From Fragilariopsis cylindrus CCMP1102 (Eukaryota > Bacillariophyta > Bacillariophyceae > Bacillariales > Bacillariaceae): a stretch of 30,280 nucleotides of DNA. Every line of letters starts with the position of its first letter. Position 1 is the stretch's first letter. Location of the stretch: the NCBI GenBank assembly GCA_900095095.1, contig FMBT01000643.1, positions 1 to 30,280 on the forward strand, written 5' to 3'. The notes below the pieces were generated by a model. It saw only the letters and a program-made list of their open reading frames with translations, did no database searches and had not been told where the DNA came from. The translations under genes and the position numbers were made by a program. Shown in pieces: positions 1 to 9,792 of the stretch.

Positions 1-671
1 ATCTTGCTCTGTGATTATCTATCGCACGCACACGGGACTGAGAGTGAAGTAGTTGGTTCGTGCTTCTAAAATTACTGTACGACGTACGTACGTGCTTAGT
101 ACATTTTTTTTTTTAAGAGTGAGACACTCGTGATTACTTTATTTATAGCTTATATGTCTATGTCATTCAAATAATATTCTATTCATGCATTCATTAAAAA
201 ATAGTAATACTAATTCTCGCGCGCATGTACTAGTGCGTGCTGACGTTTTAGTTTTTTCATAATTGACCACTCGTGATTGCTTTATTTATAGCTTATATCT
301 ATATATATAAATGTTATGTTCAATCCTTAAATACTAATAATACTACTCGCGCGCATGTACTAGTATTTCATTCACCAACGCGAAAAACGAGCCGATCCGA
401 GCGATGAATAAGGGCCTAATCTTGAATTACGCATAAATTGAATTTCCTTCATTTTGCCAAAACAAATCAATCATTCGTTGCGCTGTACCGTACGGTAGTC
501 AGTGGGTGGGTGTGTTTTTTTTGATGTAAATCCAAAAATAAAATTAAAAAAAGACACCTCAAAAACACACAGATGATATGCTCACAATTAAATTTTTCGT
601 AAACAATTCATGTTTATTTAACAACGTAAATCAATCATCATAATCATCATCATCATCATCATCACTACATC
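1..671. other. Non-coding AT-rich DNA upstream of the first gene
   Basis: I see no gene in this stretch. It holds the diverged direct repeat listed separately and a (CAT)n tract of about seven units at roughly 641-664, immediately before the first start codon. The stretch presumably contains the promoter and 5' UTR of the gene starting at 672, but no core promoter motif stands out. Confidence 0.6.
126..363. repeat. Imperfect direct repeat, two copies
   Basis: Copies at about 126-231 and 268-363 both begin ACTCGTGATT and then run through TTTATTTATAGCTTATAT. Both end with TCGCGCGCATGTACTAGT or the same block minus its first base. The ends are nearly identical and the AT-rich centres have diverged. 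The copies start about 142 bp apart. This looks like an old local duplication. No coding function is seen. Confidence 0.75.
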
Positions 672-1565
672 ATGAAGCTTACTGGTTCTACTGTTACCAT
701 GATCACATACCTTTTGGTAGGTCTTACTGCCTTCTGTTGCTCCACCATCAAAGGTGTTGAGGGGAATGAATTGAAGTTACGTGCACGAGAAAAGATGCGC
801 AAAGATAGAGCTGAACGTCAACTTCAAGCAGACAATGCTGGTCTAGTCTTTTCACGTGGGTATGTTTGTATTACTAGACCACAAGATTTTGCTTTTGTTA
901 TTCCTCAACAACAGAGTATTGTTCCTGAAGATTTGGGTGATCTTAATTTGTTAGGTTCATCAACACTCCAATCAGGTGGTATTTATGATCCAGCGGATGT
1001 ACAAATTGTTGATCGTTTGGGTACATCTGCAGCTGATAATTTTCTTGATGATACTTCTGGAGCAGATACTTCTGGTACTGGTCCACGCGGACAATTTGCT
1101 GGACAACGTCAACCTAAGTTCATTCCACAAAAGGATCCAGGATTCTTCTTTAATGGTGAATGTGTTGCAACACAAGTTAGAGGAGCTCTAATTTTAGGAC
1201 ATTCATGTTTACTAAACTTATGTTTAGGTGGTGGTGGATACAATTGTTTAGCCATTTATGCTGGATCTAAATTTGTTTTTAATCCATTGGAACAAGTTCT
1301 TTTTTCTCCTACTACCTTCACTGATGATGAAGACAGAGTCCTTTCTCCGAATAATCCAGGTTCAATTGTTCCTTCATTACCGCCAAGCTATCCAGGAACT
1401 ATCATTGGTGGTACTGGTTTGTTCGTTGGTGCTGTTGGATATGTTGATGTTACAACTATTACGGGTAGTACTTTAACTCCAGCTCGAGTTATTGTTGCTG
1501 ATGATTCTATACTCAATGCCGACTTCCACAAGCTGGATATATTACCCAAAAGATTAACGTGGTAA
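672..1565 (+). CDS. Secreted protein with weak dirigent/allene-oxide-cyclase-like C-terminus
   Basis: Single exon of 297 residues. An N-terminal hydrophobic segment (about residues 9-24, MITYLLVGLTAF) looks like a signal peptide. It is followed by a Lys/Arg-rich stretch (35-51) ending in Arg-Gln-Leu at 49-51, which fits the R-X-L processing site known in some diatom cell-wall proteins. The middle (80-150) is low in conserved features and rich in Asp, Gly and Ser. Residues 168-290 are beta-rich, with Cys at 179, 184 and 192. The segment GGTGLFVGAVG at 246-256 resembles the GGTGxFxGAxG turn of dirigent and allene-oxide-cyclase-like barrels. Function is not known; an extracellular or secretory-pathway location is inferred. 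ATG 672 is chosen because it gives the full signal; ATG 702 is an alternative. AATAAA-like motifs occur from about 1675. Confidence 0.65.
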   Translation: MKLTGSTVTMITYLLVGLTAFCCSTIKGVEGNELKLRAREKMRKDRAERQLQADNAGLVFSRGYVCITRPQDFAFVIPQQQSIVPEDLGDLNLLGSSTLQSGGIYDPADVQIVDRLGTSAADNFLDDTSGADTSGTGPRGQFAGQRQPKFIPQKDPGFFFNGECVATQVRGALILGHSCLLNLCLGGGGYNCLAIYAGSKFVFNPLEQVLFSPTTFTDDEDRVLSPNNPGSIVPSLPPSYPGTIIGGTGLFVGAVGYVDVTTITGSTLTPARVIVADDSILNADFHKLDILPKRLTW

Positions 1566-2786
1566 CAAATGTTCCTCTTCCTGTAGCTCCATAAAGAAGA
1601 TCAAAAAGATGAATGACTTCAAACGTAAAAATGTAAGACCAACATTGCTTATTCGTCATCATCAAACAATCAGTCAATAAAAAATAAAAAAGGATGATAC
1701 ACATTGGAAAAATACCAGTCAGTGTACATTTAATATTACATATAATAGTTCAGATCAGAAACAAGTTGGCATATAATAATACATAAAATAATAGTACAAA
1801 TAATATTTAAATTAAACTTATACTTTATCGTACATATTCATCTTTTTTTTAGTATATTATCAGTTAGTATATCATCATTCATCATTTTAAAAATTCCACC
1901 GACATCAGGTGAATCAGTTCCCTTCACTAGTATCAAGCTTCGATCACGATCGTTTTCAGATAGTCAAAATCAGGACGGAACCGATTCCCAAGTCTTGGAC
2001 GAAAAGTTCGACTCTGTCCCGTTGTGAAAAGCTTGTGCGGCTACAAAAAAGTCAAAAGAAGAAGTTAAGATTTCAAAGATTTGATTAATTTCCTCTTCTT
2101 CTAGGCGTTTCATTTCATTTCTTTTTCTTGTCAGCATCGTCGTTTCGTTCCGCTTCTTCACATAATACTGTACTGCGAATAATACGCAGCCGACGGTACA
2201 ATAATGAGCAGCAAAGCAAAGGACGACGGCAGCTGTCGAAGATGACGAAAAACCATCAACAAGCACAACGTCGTAATAGTGATCGTGATCGTCCTCACAG
2301 CAACAATGCTGGCACACGTCGTTCATCATTACATGTTTTTGTTGTTCCCATTGAAAAGAATGTTAACACACACTACAGAAAAAAAATTTGGTGTAGATAC
2401 ATGGCAGACTAAGGTAACAATACTGACTACCACCAATTGACTTGAAATAAGAAAACAACATTGCATTTCTTTATGCCGTCATGTATATGTATATATATAT
2501 ATATATATATATAATATCAGATTCAACTACTGTAGGATATGTCATATGATTAGACCTAGTATTGTTCTTTATTACGACTACTACAATTAATTTATTAGGA
2601 CCTACCATCTCGTCACCAAATATTGCCGTTACAGTACTACAGTATATGCCAACGTAGTACGTTCGCTATCTTCATTTATCAAATTAGAGTAGCAGGTGCT
2701 ATATCATTATTATTTTTCTACACATTTACTTGCTTTCGTCACAAAGAACTTCTTTTGTATTTTCGTTTGTTTGTTTCTTTTTTGTA
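1566..2786. other. Gap between two convergent genes
   Basis: I see no convincing gene. Short open frames exist on both strands at 1970-2412, but they overlap in antiphase, are low in complexity and match no family I recognise. A (TA)n microsatellite lies at about 2484-2513. The stretch carries the 3' ends of the secreted-protein gene to the left and MsrA to the right, which converge here. Confidence 0.55.
2484..2513. repeat. (AT)n microsatellite
   Basis: About 30 bp of alternating T and A, slightly interrupted by G at the left end. It lies in the non-coding gap downstream of MsrA. Confidence 0.85.
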
Positions 2787-3895
2787 TCATAATTCAGCAT
2801 CAGATGATAATGGCCAGATTTTAAATCTATAACGATGATTACAATATCCTGATGGATTTTTATCTAAATATTCTTGATGACCTTTTTCGGCAACATAAAA
2901 TGTTGTATAATCGGTAATTAATGTTTCAATTTTTGATTTTAAATAATTTGTTTTGACTTTTTTAGTATCAATATAACCTTGTAGTTCATTCTTCACTTTA
3001 TTTGCAATTCGTGTTTGTGTCTCGTCGGAAGTAAAGATTACACTACCATATTGTGTACCAGCATCATTCCCTTGTTTATTTAATGTTGTTGGATCATGAA
3101 ACAGAAAAAAATGTTTGATCATCTCTTCAAAGATTTCTGTTGTTTCCGATGCTTTTGAAGTTAATTCAATATTTAATACTTCAACATGTCCAGTAGAACC
3201 AGAACATACTTGACGATAGGATGGATTTTTCATTGCATTTATATCTGGACTCATAAATCCAACTTATTTTTGTAGATAGAGAGAGAGAGAGAGAGAGAGA
3301 GAACGTGATAGAGAAAGTAAGTACAAGTAATTTGTACGGTACGGTATGACTTTTTTCAAAATATCATTCAGCAACAACAACAACAAACGACAACAACAGC
3401 AACACCACCACCACCACCACCACCACCACCAACAACAAACGACAGCGGTACAATTATGATCGTAACATACGTACCTTTTGCATTTGCGATACAACCTGGA
3501 TACTTTTTTTGGAAATCTTTTACAATATATTTTTCAGTTCCCCAGTAACATCTTTTGTATAATATTATTATTGTTTGTGTGTGTATGTGTGTGTGTGTGT
3601 GTGTTTGTGTGTGTGTGATGTAGAGGACACAAGAGTGTAGAGATTAATGAAGAGATAGAGATAAAGACAGAGATATAGTGTTAGTAAATCCACACGCAAT
3701 ATTAGTAAGATATCTAAATAAAACGAAACAAAAAAATTAAATAACGTACCCTGCACCGAGTGCTAACGTAGAAGCTATAGGTGCCATAGTACTAATTTTG
3801 TTATTGCTGTTGTTATTGTCGTTATCCTTGTTGTTGTTTTTTGTTACCTGTTTTGTTGTCGTTGTCGTTGGAGATTTGTTACAAGTTGATCCCAT
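2787..3895 (-). CDS. msrA: Peptide-methionine sulfoxide reductase A (MsrA), three exons
   Basis: Reduces the S-epimer of methionine sulfoxide in proteins and free methionine sulfoxide, with thioredoxin as the usual reductant. My splice model is exon 1 3895-3750, exon 2 3551-3475 and exon 3 3262-2787. It joins in frame to 232 residues, with GT donors and AG acceptors. The first splice creates the catalytic motif GCYWGTE, with Cys50 as nucleophile (GCFWG in most relatives). The second creates KVGFMSPD. Downstream are NPSYRQVCSGSTGHVEV, HDPTTLNKQGNDAGTQY and the C-terminal NPSGYCNHRY, whose Cys is a likely resolving residue. The first 36 residues are rich in Thr, Lys and Asn and show no clear targeting signal; Met37 is an alternative start. 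It is divergent from the metacaspase gene. Family assignment is firm; the exact 5' end is less so. Confidence 0.92.
3263..3474 (-). repeat. MsrA intron 2, filled with microsatellites
   Basis: This is an inferred intron of 212 bp. It contains a (GA)n tract at about 3275-3302, a CAA-rich tract at about 3373-3400 and a CAC tract at about 3401-3430. An open frame across it on the minus strand encodes only runs of Trp, Cys, Leu and Ser and is not a gene. Confidence 0.8.
3552..3749 (-). repeat. MsrA intron 1, with (TG)n tract
   Basis: This is an inferred intron of 198 bp, donor GTACGT and acceptor AAAAG in the gene's direction. It contains a (TG)n-rich tract at about 3573-3618. Removing it restores the catalytic motif of MsrA. 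Confidence 0.8.
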
Positions 3896-4595
3896 TTTTA
3901 TATGAAGATAGTTGTTTATGTTTTTTCAGAGTTTCAGAGTTTCTTTGGTGTTGTCGATGATTCATTCATTCATTCATTCTTCTTCATGACACATGCAGGT
4001 AACTAAGCGGTCCAAAACACAAATGTGTATGCGCCATGATAATTTTCTTATTTTGCATTTTTTTTTGCTTTTTTTGACATTCGCTCATTCACACATTTCA
4101 AGAAAAGATCTCACTCGACTGACTCGACTCAGTAAGCGATTTGTCATTTCACGCATAGGAACTAGCAACGGCACATGCATGCATGACTTAATTTGTTGAT
4201 CTCTGGGACGGACAGACATATATAGCGCTAAGATCCAAATTCGAAAAGGAGGCCCAGGGATGCATCATTGTCGCGCGTGACATGATGCGTGCGATGTGAA
4301 AGAAGGGAATTCTGAATAAAGCAGAGCGAAAGATCTCGAACTGTAAAGGTTCACGTCCTCGCTCACATGCATTTCATCATTCATGATTGTTCATGGCGGA
4401 TTACTACTGGTAGCGGATTGGCATGTTATTCATTCCGTCCGATGCATGATAGGTGACATGACAGCCACGACGACGAGAAAAAGAATTTCAAATCATTCAT
4501 GCATAACATTTAAATACACATAGATATTCAATTATTCAAAACTACTATTAATACTACAGAGCGACAATAATAATAAATAAGAATAAAATATAATA
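3896..4595. promoter_or_regulatory. Shared intergenic region of the divergent MsrA and metacaspase genes
   Basis: About 700 bp separate the two start codons, so both promoters must lie here or overlap. A short (ATTC)n tract sits at about 3961-3978, and ACATGCATGCATGACT near 4170-4186 is partly palindromic. Neither can be given a function. No gene is seen; the open frame at 3993-4199 has no recognisable content. Confidence 0.5.
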
Positions 4596-6138
4596 ATGCT
4601 TGGACAACTTGGTAAAAAGTATGCAGGGGATGTTGCAAATAAAGTAGAAGAATTGACTTTAAAAAATTTGAATCAACGTTATCCACAACAAGATACTGAT
4701 AATAGTAATAGTAGTACATCTTCAAGTAATAATAAAGTACTCAGTAATAGTGGAAATAAAACTACAGAAAAATTGCATAAGATCAGTGGCCGTCGTCGTG
4801 CAGTATTTATTGGTATTAATTATATTGGACAAAAGAATGAATTAAAGTAAGTTACAGTATTATTGTGTTTGTATTTATTTTTGTTATATAATTGAAAGAA
4901 CTGGACAGTATACGTGTCATAATGTCAGGGTAACGGCGTAATGTCGCTACACAAAATCACAAAAAATCGTATCCAACTTTTTCCCTCCCTCTCTCTAACT
5001 CTAACTCTTTCCTCCTCTTTTCGTACTCATGATATATAGAGGTTGCATCAATGATGTTATTAATATTAAGAATTTCTTTAGAAGTCATTATCATGTAAGT
5101 TTTTCTCGATTCGTTTCGTTTATTTTTATTTTTGGGAAAACTCCAACGTATATACTTGGATCAATAATCGGATGTTACTTTTTTGTCTTCTTTCTGTCGT
5201 TCGTTTTGAAGGTGACTGCTTGCCGCCATGTTTCACTAATTTAAAAAATTCTCTTCTCTTTGATTCTATCTACGCCTGCATTTCCCTCTCCCCATACAAC
5301 TAACATCAAGATTGATGATATAATGATATTAACAGATGATAAACGTGCCGAACCTGAAACAAATTATGTCCCGACACGTAAAAATATATTATCAGCATTC
5401 CGATGGTTAATAAAGGGTGCAAAGAGTGGTGATTCATTATTATTACATTATTCAGGACATGGTAGTAAGGTTAAAAATTTAGATGGTACAGAAGCATCCG
5501 GATACGATCAAACATTAGTACCAGTGGATCATCAAAAATCTGGACAAATTATTGATGATGATGTGCATGATGTATTGTGTAGAAAGCTCAAAAAGGGTGT
5601 ACGATTAACAGCAATATTTGATTGTTGTCATTCAGAATCAATAATGGATTTACCATTTACATATAACATTAATGGTAATTTAGAAATTATTGAAAATGAT
5701 AAAAATCAATCAATTGCAACACTCGTGGCTGCTGGGACACGTTTTTTATTGGACGGCAACAAAAAGGAAACAAAACAAATATTTAAAACTGAGATAACTA
5801 ATTTAGTACAAAGTGCATTAGGGAATGAAACAAAACAAGATAGTGCAAAAGCTAAAGTTATGGAAACAAATCAAACACAAGCGGATGTTATTATGTTTAG
5901 TGGTTGTAAAGATGATCAAACATCTGCAGATACAAAAATAAATGGTATGTCATCTGGTGCAATGTCATATGCATTAATACATACATTAAAGAAGCATCGT
6001 AAAGGTAAAAAACAACAAATTTTAACATATACAGAATTATTACGTGAAATGCGTCGTACTCTCGAAGGTAAGTATACACAAGTACCACAATTAAGTGCTG
6101 GGCGTAAACTTGTTTTAGATCAACCATTTCGAGTGTAA
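4596..6138 (+). CDS. Metacaspase (type-I-like, no zinc-finger prodomain), three exons
   Basis: Cysteine protease of clan CD that cleaves after Arg or Lys, usually Ca2+-dependent, with roles in stress response, protein quality control and cell death. My model is exon 1 4596-4846, exon 2 5040-5094 and exon 3 5311-6138. It joins in frame to 377 residues. The exon 1/2 join restores the family motif K-G-C-I-N-D-V. An N-terminal segment of about 65 residues rich in Asn, Ser and Thr precedes RRRAVFIGINYIG, the first strand of the p20 fold. The catalytic His152 lies in HYSGHGS and the catalytic Cys208 in FDCCHSES, where Glu211 replaces the usual Gly. The C-terminal p10-like part contains FSGCKDDQTSAD, SGAMSYALIHTL and TYTELLREMR. 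The p20-then-p10 order excludes type III. Introns are 193 and 216 bp with GTAAGT donors. Confidence 0.93.
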
Positions 6139-6700
6139 AGAAGATGAAGGTGGAGAAGAAGAAAAAGAAGAATCAATTCAATGGAATATAGTGTTTACCA
6201 ACGTATGTGTTGTTATCGGAAGAGTGAGTCGGGTGTATGTGAATGTTAATGGCACCTACTACAGGCAATCATGACGAGTGTATCAAACAATAGGCAGTAG
6301 AAAAAAAGATACACCTCTACGACTCTACAAGATATTAATATAGAAATAATACTTCAGTATAAAGTGTGAAGAGTATTTATGAAATAATGTAATATTAAAC
6401 TGACATATATGTAGAATGTAAAATGTAATTAATGTGAATAAATATAGATGAGTGGTCTGATCTGATCTAATCTGATCGACTGAATGAATGGATACAAGAT
6501 CATCCAGAAAGAAGAAAAATAATGGAATGAAGAAAAAAAGCAAAATATTATTCTTGCAGTTATCTTCTTTTTTTGTTGTGCTGTTTTTTCTGTTATTTTG
6601 ATGTTTTTACTCATTCATTCATTCGTTCATTCGTTCAATACGAGTACGTATTTTGTTGTTGGAGGATTTGTACAGTAATGTAATGTAAAGAAGTAAGTTA
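6139..6700. other. Gap between the metacaspase and Pro/Thr-repeat protein A
   Basis: No gene seen. The genes on either side converge here. Part of it (about 6376-6560) resembles 9500-9610, sharing a TAATGTAATATTAAACTG block, repeated TCTGATC words and an ATACAAGATC...CCAGAA block. This shows that the tandem duplication of the Pro/Thr-repeat genes includes 3' flanking DNA. A short (ATTC)n tract lies at about 6611-6635. Confidence 0.65.
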
Positions 6701-8485
6701 CTACTCCAGTTCCGGTGTAGGTTCTGATGTAGGTACTATCGTTGGATCCTCCGTCACTTCTTCATTAGGATCCTCCGTCACTTCTTCGGTTGGATCCTCG
6801 ATCACTTCGTCAGCCGGATCCTCGGTCACTTCGTCAGTAGGATCCTCGGTAACTGCTCCAGTAGAATTCCCGGTAACATCTTCAGTAGGATCCTCGGTAA
6901 CTTCTTCAGTTGGATCCTCAGTCACTTCGTTAGTCGGATCCTCGGTCATTTCTTCAGTTGGACCCTCGGTCACTTCGTCAGTAGGAACCTCGGTCACTTC
7001 GTCAGTAGGATCCTCGGTCATTTCTTCAGTTGGATCCTCGGTAACTTCTCCAGTAGGATTTTCGGTCATTTCTCCAGTTGGATCCTCAGTTAGTTCTCCA
7101 GTTGGATCCTCATTCACTTCGTCAGTAGGATCCTCCAGAACAGGAAGAAAAGCATCGGATGGACGTCGGAGATTTCCAGCAATAACTATTAATATAATAT
7201 ATATATATGGACACACATACAAGGAAGATTAGGAAAAAAGAACAAAACAAAAAATGAAGATAAAGTAGAACGGTTAGATAAGAATGAATGGATCAAATAA
7301 TTGAATGGAAATGAAATGGAAATCAGATCAAAGTAATTTTATTTTCAGTCATCTGTGACCGCGACGTCGTATCGTCATCGTCGTCGTTTGCGTTGCGTTG
7401 CGTTGTGTTGGGTTGGGTGTTAATACAGTGTAAAATGTAATATAACTAACTTAAATAACTTACAATCTAATGCAGCTGGTGTTGGTGCTGGTACATCTCC
7501 ATCATCACGACCTTGTGATGCTGGAATTGGTCCTAATACTAAATCAGCAAAGTTTACATTAGTTGATGTTGGTGGACCATTATAAGTTGGTGTTGGTATA
7601 GGTGGTTGTGTAAATACAGATGGTGCAATTGGTGCAACTGGTGCAAATGTTGGTGGTGTTGTTGGTGGAAATGTTGGAAATAATGTTGGTGGTAATGTTG
7701 GTGCAACTGGTGCAACTGGTGCAAATGTTGGTGGTAATGTTGGTGCGAACGTTGGTGGGAATGTTGGTGGAGTTGTTGGTGGTCCTGTCGTTGGCACGAA
7801 TGTTGGTCCTGCAATAGCTATTATAATACAATAAACAGCAGGAAGGAACAAATAATAATAGATGAGTATAGTACAGCGTAACGCACGGCATGACATATCC
7901 AAATACTTCGTCGTTTCTACTAAATACAGTACAGTAAAGATGAATATAAATATATGAACTTACTTGGTTGACCAGTCGGTGCTAAAGTTGGTTGGGTTGT
8001 TGGTCCTGGTGTTGGGTTTTCAGTAGGGCTACGTGATGGTCCTACAGTTGGTTGAACAGTTGGTTGTGCTGTTGGTGCAAGGGTAGGTCTATTAATAAAA
8101 TAATTTTAGTAGTAATATAGTGCAAAAATCATGTTCAAATCGAAGAAGAAATAAAATGGGTGAGTATTATATATAGGAAGGCAAATAAAGCGACAATTCG
8201 AATAAGGTCATAAATTTATAGAACATAAACGTACGCTTCTGTCGGAGCACGTGTTGGTGCTTGTGTTGGTGCTCTTGATGGACCCGTTGTTGGTGCAAAT
8301 GTTGGTGCTTGTGTTGGTGCAAATGTGGGTGCAAATGTTGGTGCTTGAGTTGGTGCAAATGTTGGTGCGAATGTTGGTGCTGGTGTTGCTGCTTGTGAAA
8401 CAACAAAAAAGAAGTTGTTCGTATTATTCGAATTCGGATTCGAACAAAAGAACAATACTACTGCTGTGGCCAAGATTAACTTCAT
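6701..8485 (-). CDS. Secreted Pro/Thr-repeat protein A with acidic repeat tail, four exons
   Basis: My model is exon 1 8485-8235, exon 2 8088-7964, exon 3 7808-7464 and exon 4 7185-6701. It joins in frame to 401 residues. The N-terminus (MKLILATAVVLFFCS) looks like a signal peptide or signal anchor. Next come APTFAPTQ-type and PPTFPPT-type tetrapeptide repeats. A non-repetitive segment follows (NFADLVLGPIPASQGRD, then NLRRPSDAFLP). The tail has sixteen 8-residue units of the type EDPTEEVT. Pro/Thr tracts of this kind are common in secreted diatom proteins and are likely O-glycosylated surface material; that role is inferred. The paralogue at 9793-10922 supports the last splice site, because both copies give the same RRPSD motif across it. 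Introns are 146, 155 and 278 bp. No enzyme domain is recognised. Confidence 0.75.
6744..7127 (-). repeat. 24-bp minisatellite coding the acidic tail
   Basis: Sixteen units of exactly 24 bp. A GGATCC or a close variant begins most units on the plus strand; the first is at 6744 and a further partial unit starts at 7128. Each unit codes for eight residues near the pattern EDPTxEVT, so changes in unit number keep the frame. Confidence 0.9.
7600..7808 (-). repeat. Short Pro/Thr-coding repeats in exon 3 of protein A
   Basis: Units of 12 bp (plus strand GGTGGTAATGTT or GGTGCAAATGTT) code for PPTF/APTL-type tetrapeptides on the minus strand. Long open frames in other phases here (runs of Val-Leu, or His-Gln) are by-products of the repeat. 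Confidence 0.8.
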
Positions 8486-9704
8486 TATTATTCCTTCTTC
8501 TTTCGTATTTCTTCCTCTTCTTCTTCGTTATAGTAAACTACGCCGTCTTGCTTCTTTTCTTTGTTCCTTCCGAAATTATGTCTGTCCAAAACTATGCAGT
8601 GCCGTCTGTGCGAATTAATTCGAATTGATTTGATTTGAATTGAATTGATCGTGGGATAAGATCAGTGATTGGTTTGATTGGCGGTTCCCGATTTCATATG
8701 ATTCATTTATTATCTATTATCTCTATTCACCAATTTATTTGTACTAGACATCCGTTTTGATATTCAAGTTCAAAAATTAAAAATTCTAATTTCTTTACAA
8801 GATTTATTTGCACTTTCACGTAGGATCGGGTGCGTAAATCGATGAAAATCGATTGAAAATCTGACAACATAAAATATAATAATTTACAGTAATGATGACG
8901 AATTTTACGATTAGTTAAAGAATAATATTTGTGCAAGATATAAGCCCACGAACAAAAATTTCAACAATAACCTTGTACTTCGTAATTAATTGTGGAACCG
9001 AAGCTTTTATATCAGATATTTGGCATATGTGACCATCTCATAAAGTTACATACAACAGTAAAAATGACTCTTCCATATATGTCTTACATTAAGTATAAAC
9101 CCGTTTTCAATCCCATCATCCAATCTTGTTCCCGTTTGTGAATGGAAAATGGCGAGAACTTTTCGATTAGGTTTCTCTCTATGCGTCCGTCGCTATGATA
9201 ACTAGATTACGTACACACGCTCCACACTAACATAAGATATTGACTTATGTTGCATACTAGTAGAGGCCAGTAAGCCCTAAAGGATCGTTTTCAGTCACGT
9301 CACTGCTCGTGCTCGGTATGATGCTTGATGCAGTGGGTCATAAAAAAGATGAGGGTTTGACACAGCGTTGTACAATACGGTTCACATACAACATAAATTA
9401 AAATTATAAGCTACGGTACTGTAACTAGTTAGGGTATGTGAATTAGAGGCACGTAAGTGTCTTCTTTCTGTGAATGAGTGGAAATCATATGTATGTGGAG
9501 TTTTTTATGTAATAATGTAATATTAAACTGTTTACAATGATCTTATCTGATCTGATCGAATAAATACAAGATCCAGAAGAAAAAAAGAAAAAGGCATCTT
9601 CTTTTTTTTTCTTTCTGTTATGTTCTGTTTAATGAAATGAAATTCAATTCAATTCAATTCGATTCGTTTATATTCATTCATTTATTCATTCAGTATGTAT
9701 TTCG

Positions 9705-9735
<31 letters not shown>

Positions 9736-9792
9736 ACAGTAATGTGATGACATGTATAGATATAAAGTATTATTGTTACTACAGTATGTTTT
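8486..9792. other. Gap between the two Pro/Thr-repeat genes
   Basis: No gene seen over about 1.3 kb. About 8770-8970 resembles 11120-11330; a shared landmark is GTGCAAGATA followed by AAGCCCA...GAACAAAAA. The duplicated unit therefore carries upstream DNA too. A (GTT)n tract of about 11 units lies at 9704-9735, just past the 3' end of copy B. Confidence 0.65.
9704..9735. repeat. (GTT)n microsatellite
   Basis: About 32 bp of GTT repeats, downstream of the stop codon of Pro/Thr-repeat protein B. Confidence 0.85.

Noticed and set aside
1970..2412. Open frames of 119 (-) and 94 (+) codons
   Set aside because: They overlap on opposite strands, have biased composition with runs of Cys, Asp and Ser, and show no family motif. 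Neither is supported as a gene.
3264..3494. Minus-strand open frame with Trp and Cys runs
   Set aside because: It is the MsrA intron with its (CAC)n and (GA)n tracts, plus part of exon 2 in another frame.
7554..7891. Other open frames across the Pro/Thr repeats, both strands
   Set aside because: Short repeats with no stop in several phases give long false frames (Val-Leu runs or His-Gln runs). Only the Pro/Thr phase joins the signal peptide and the conserved RRPSD end through good splice sites.
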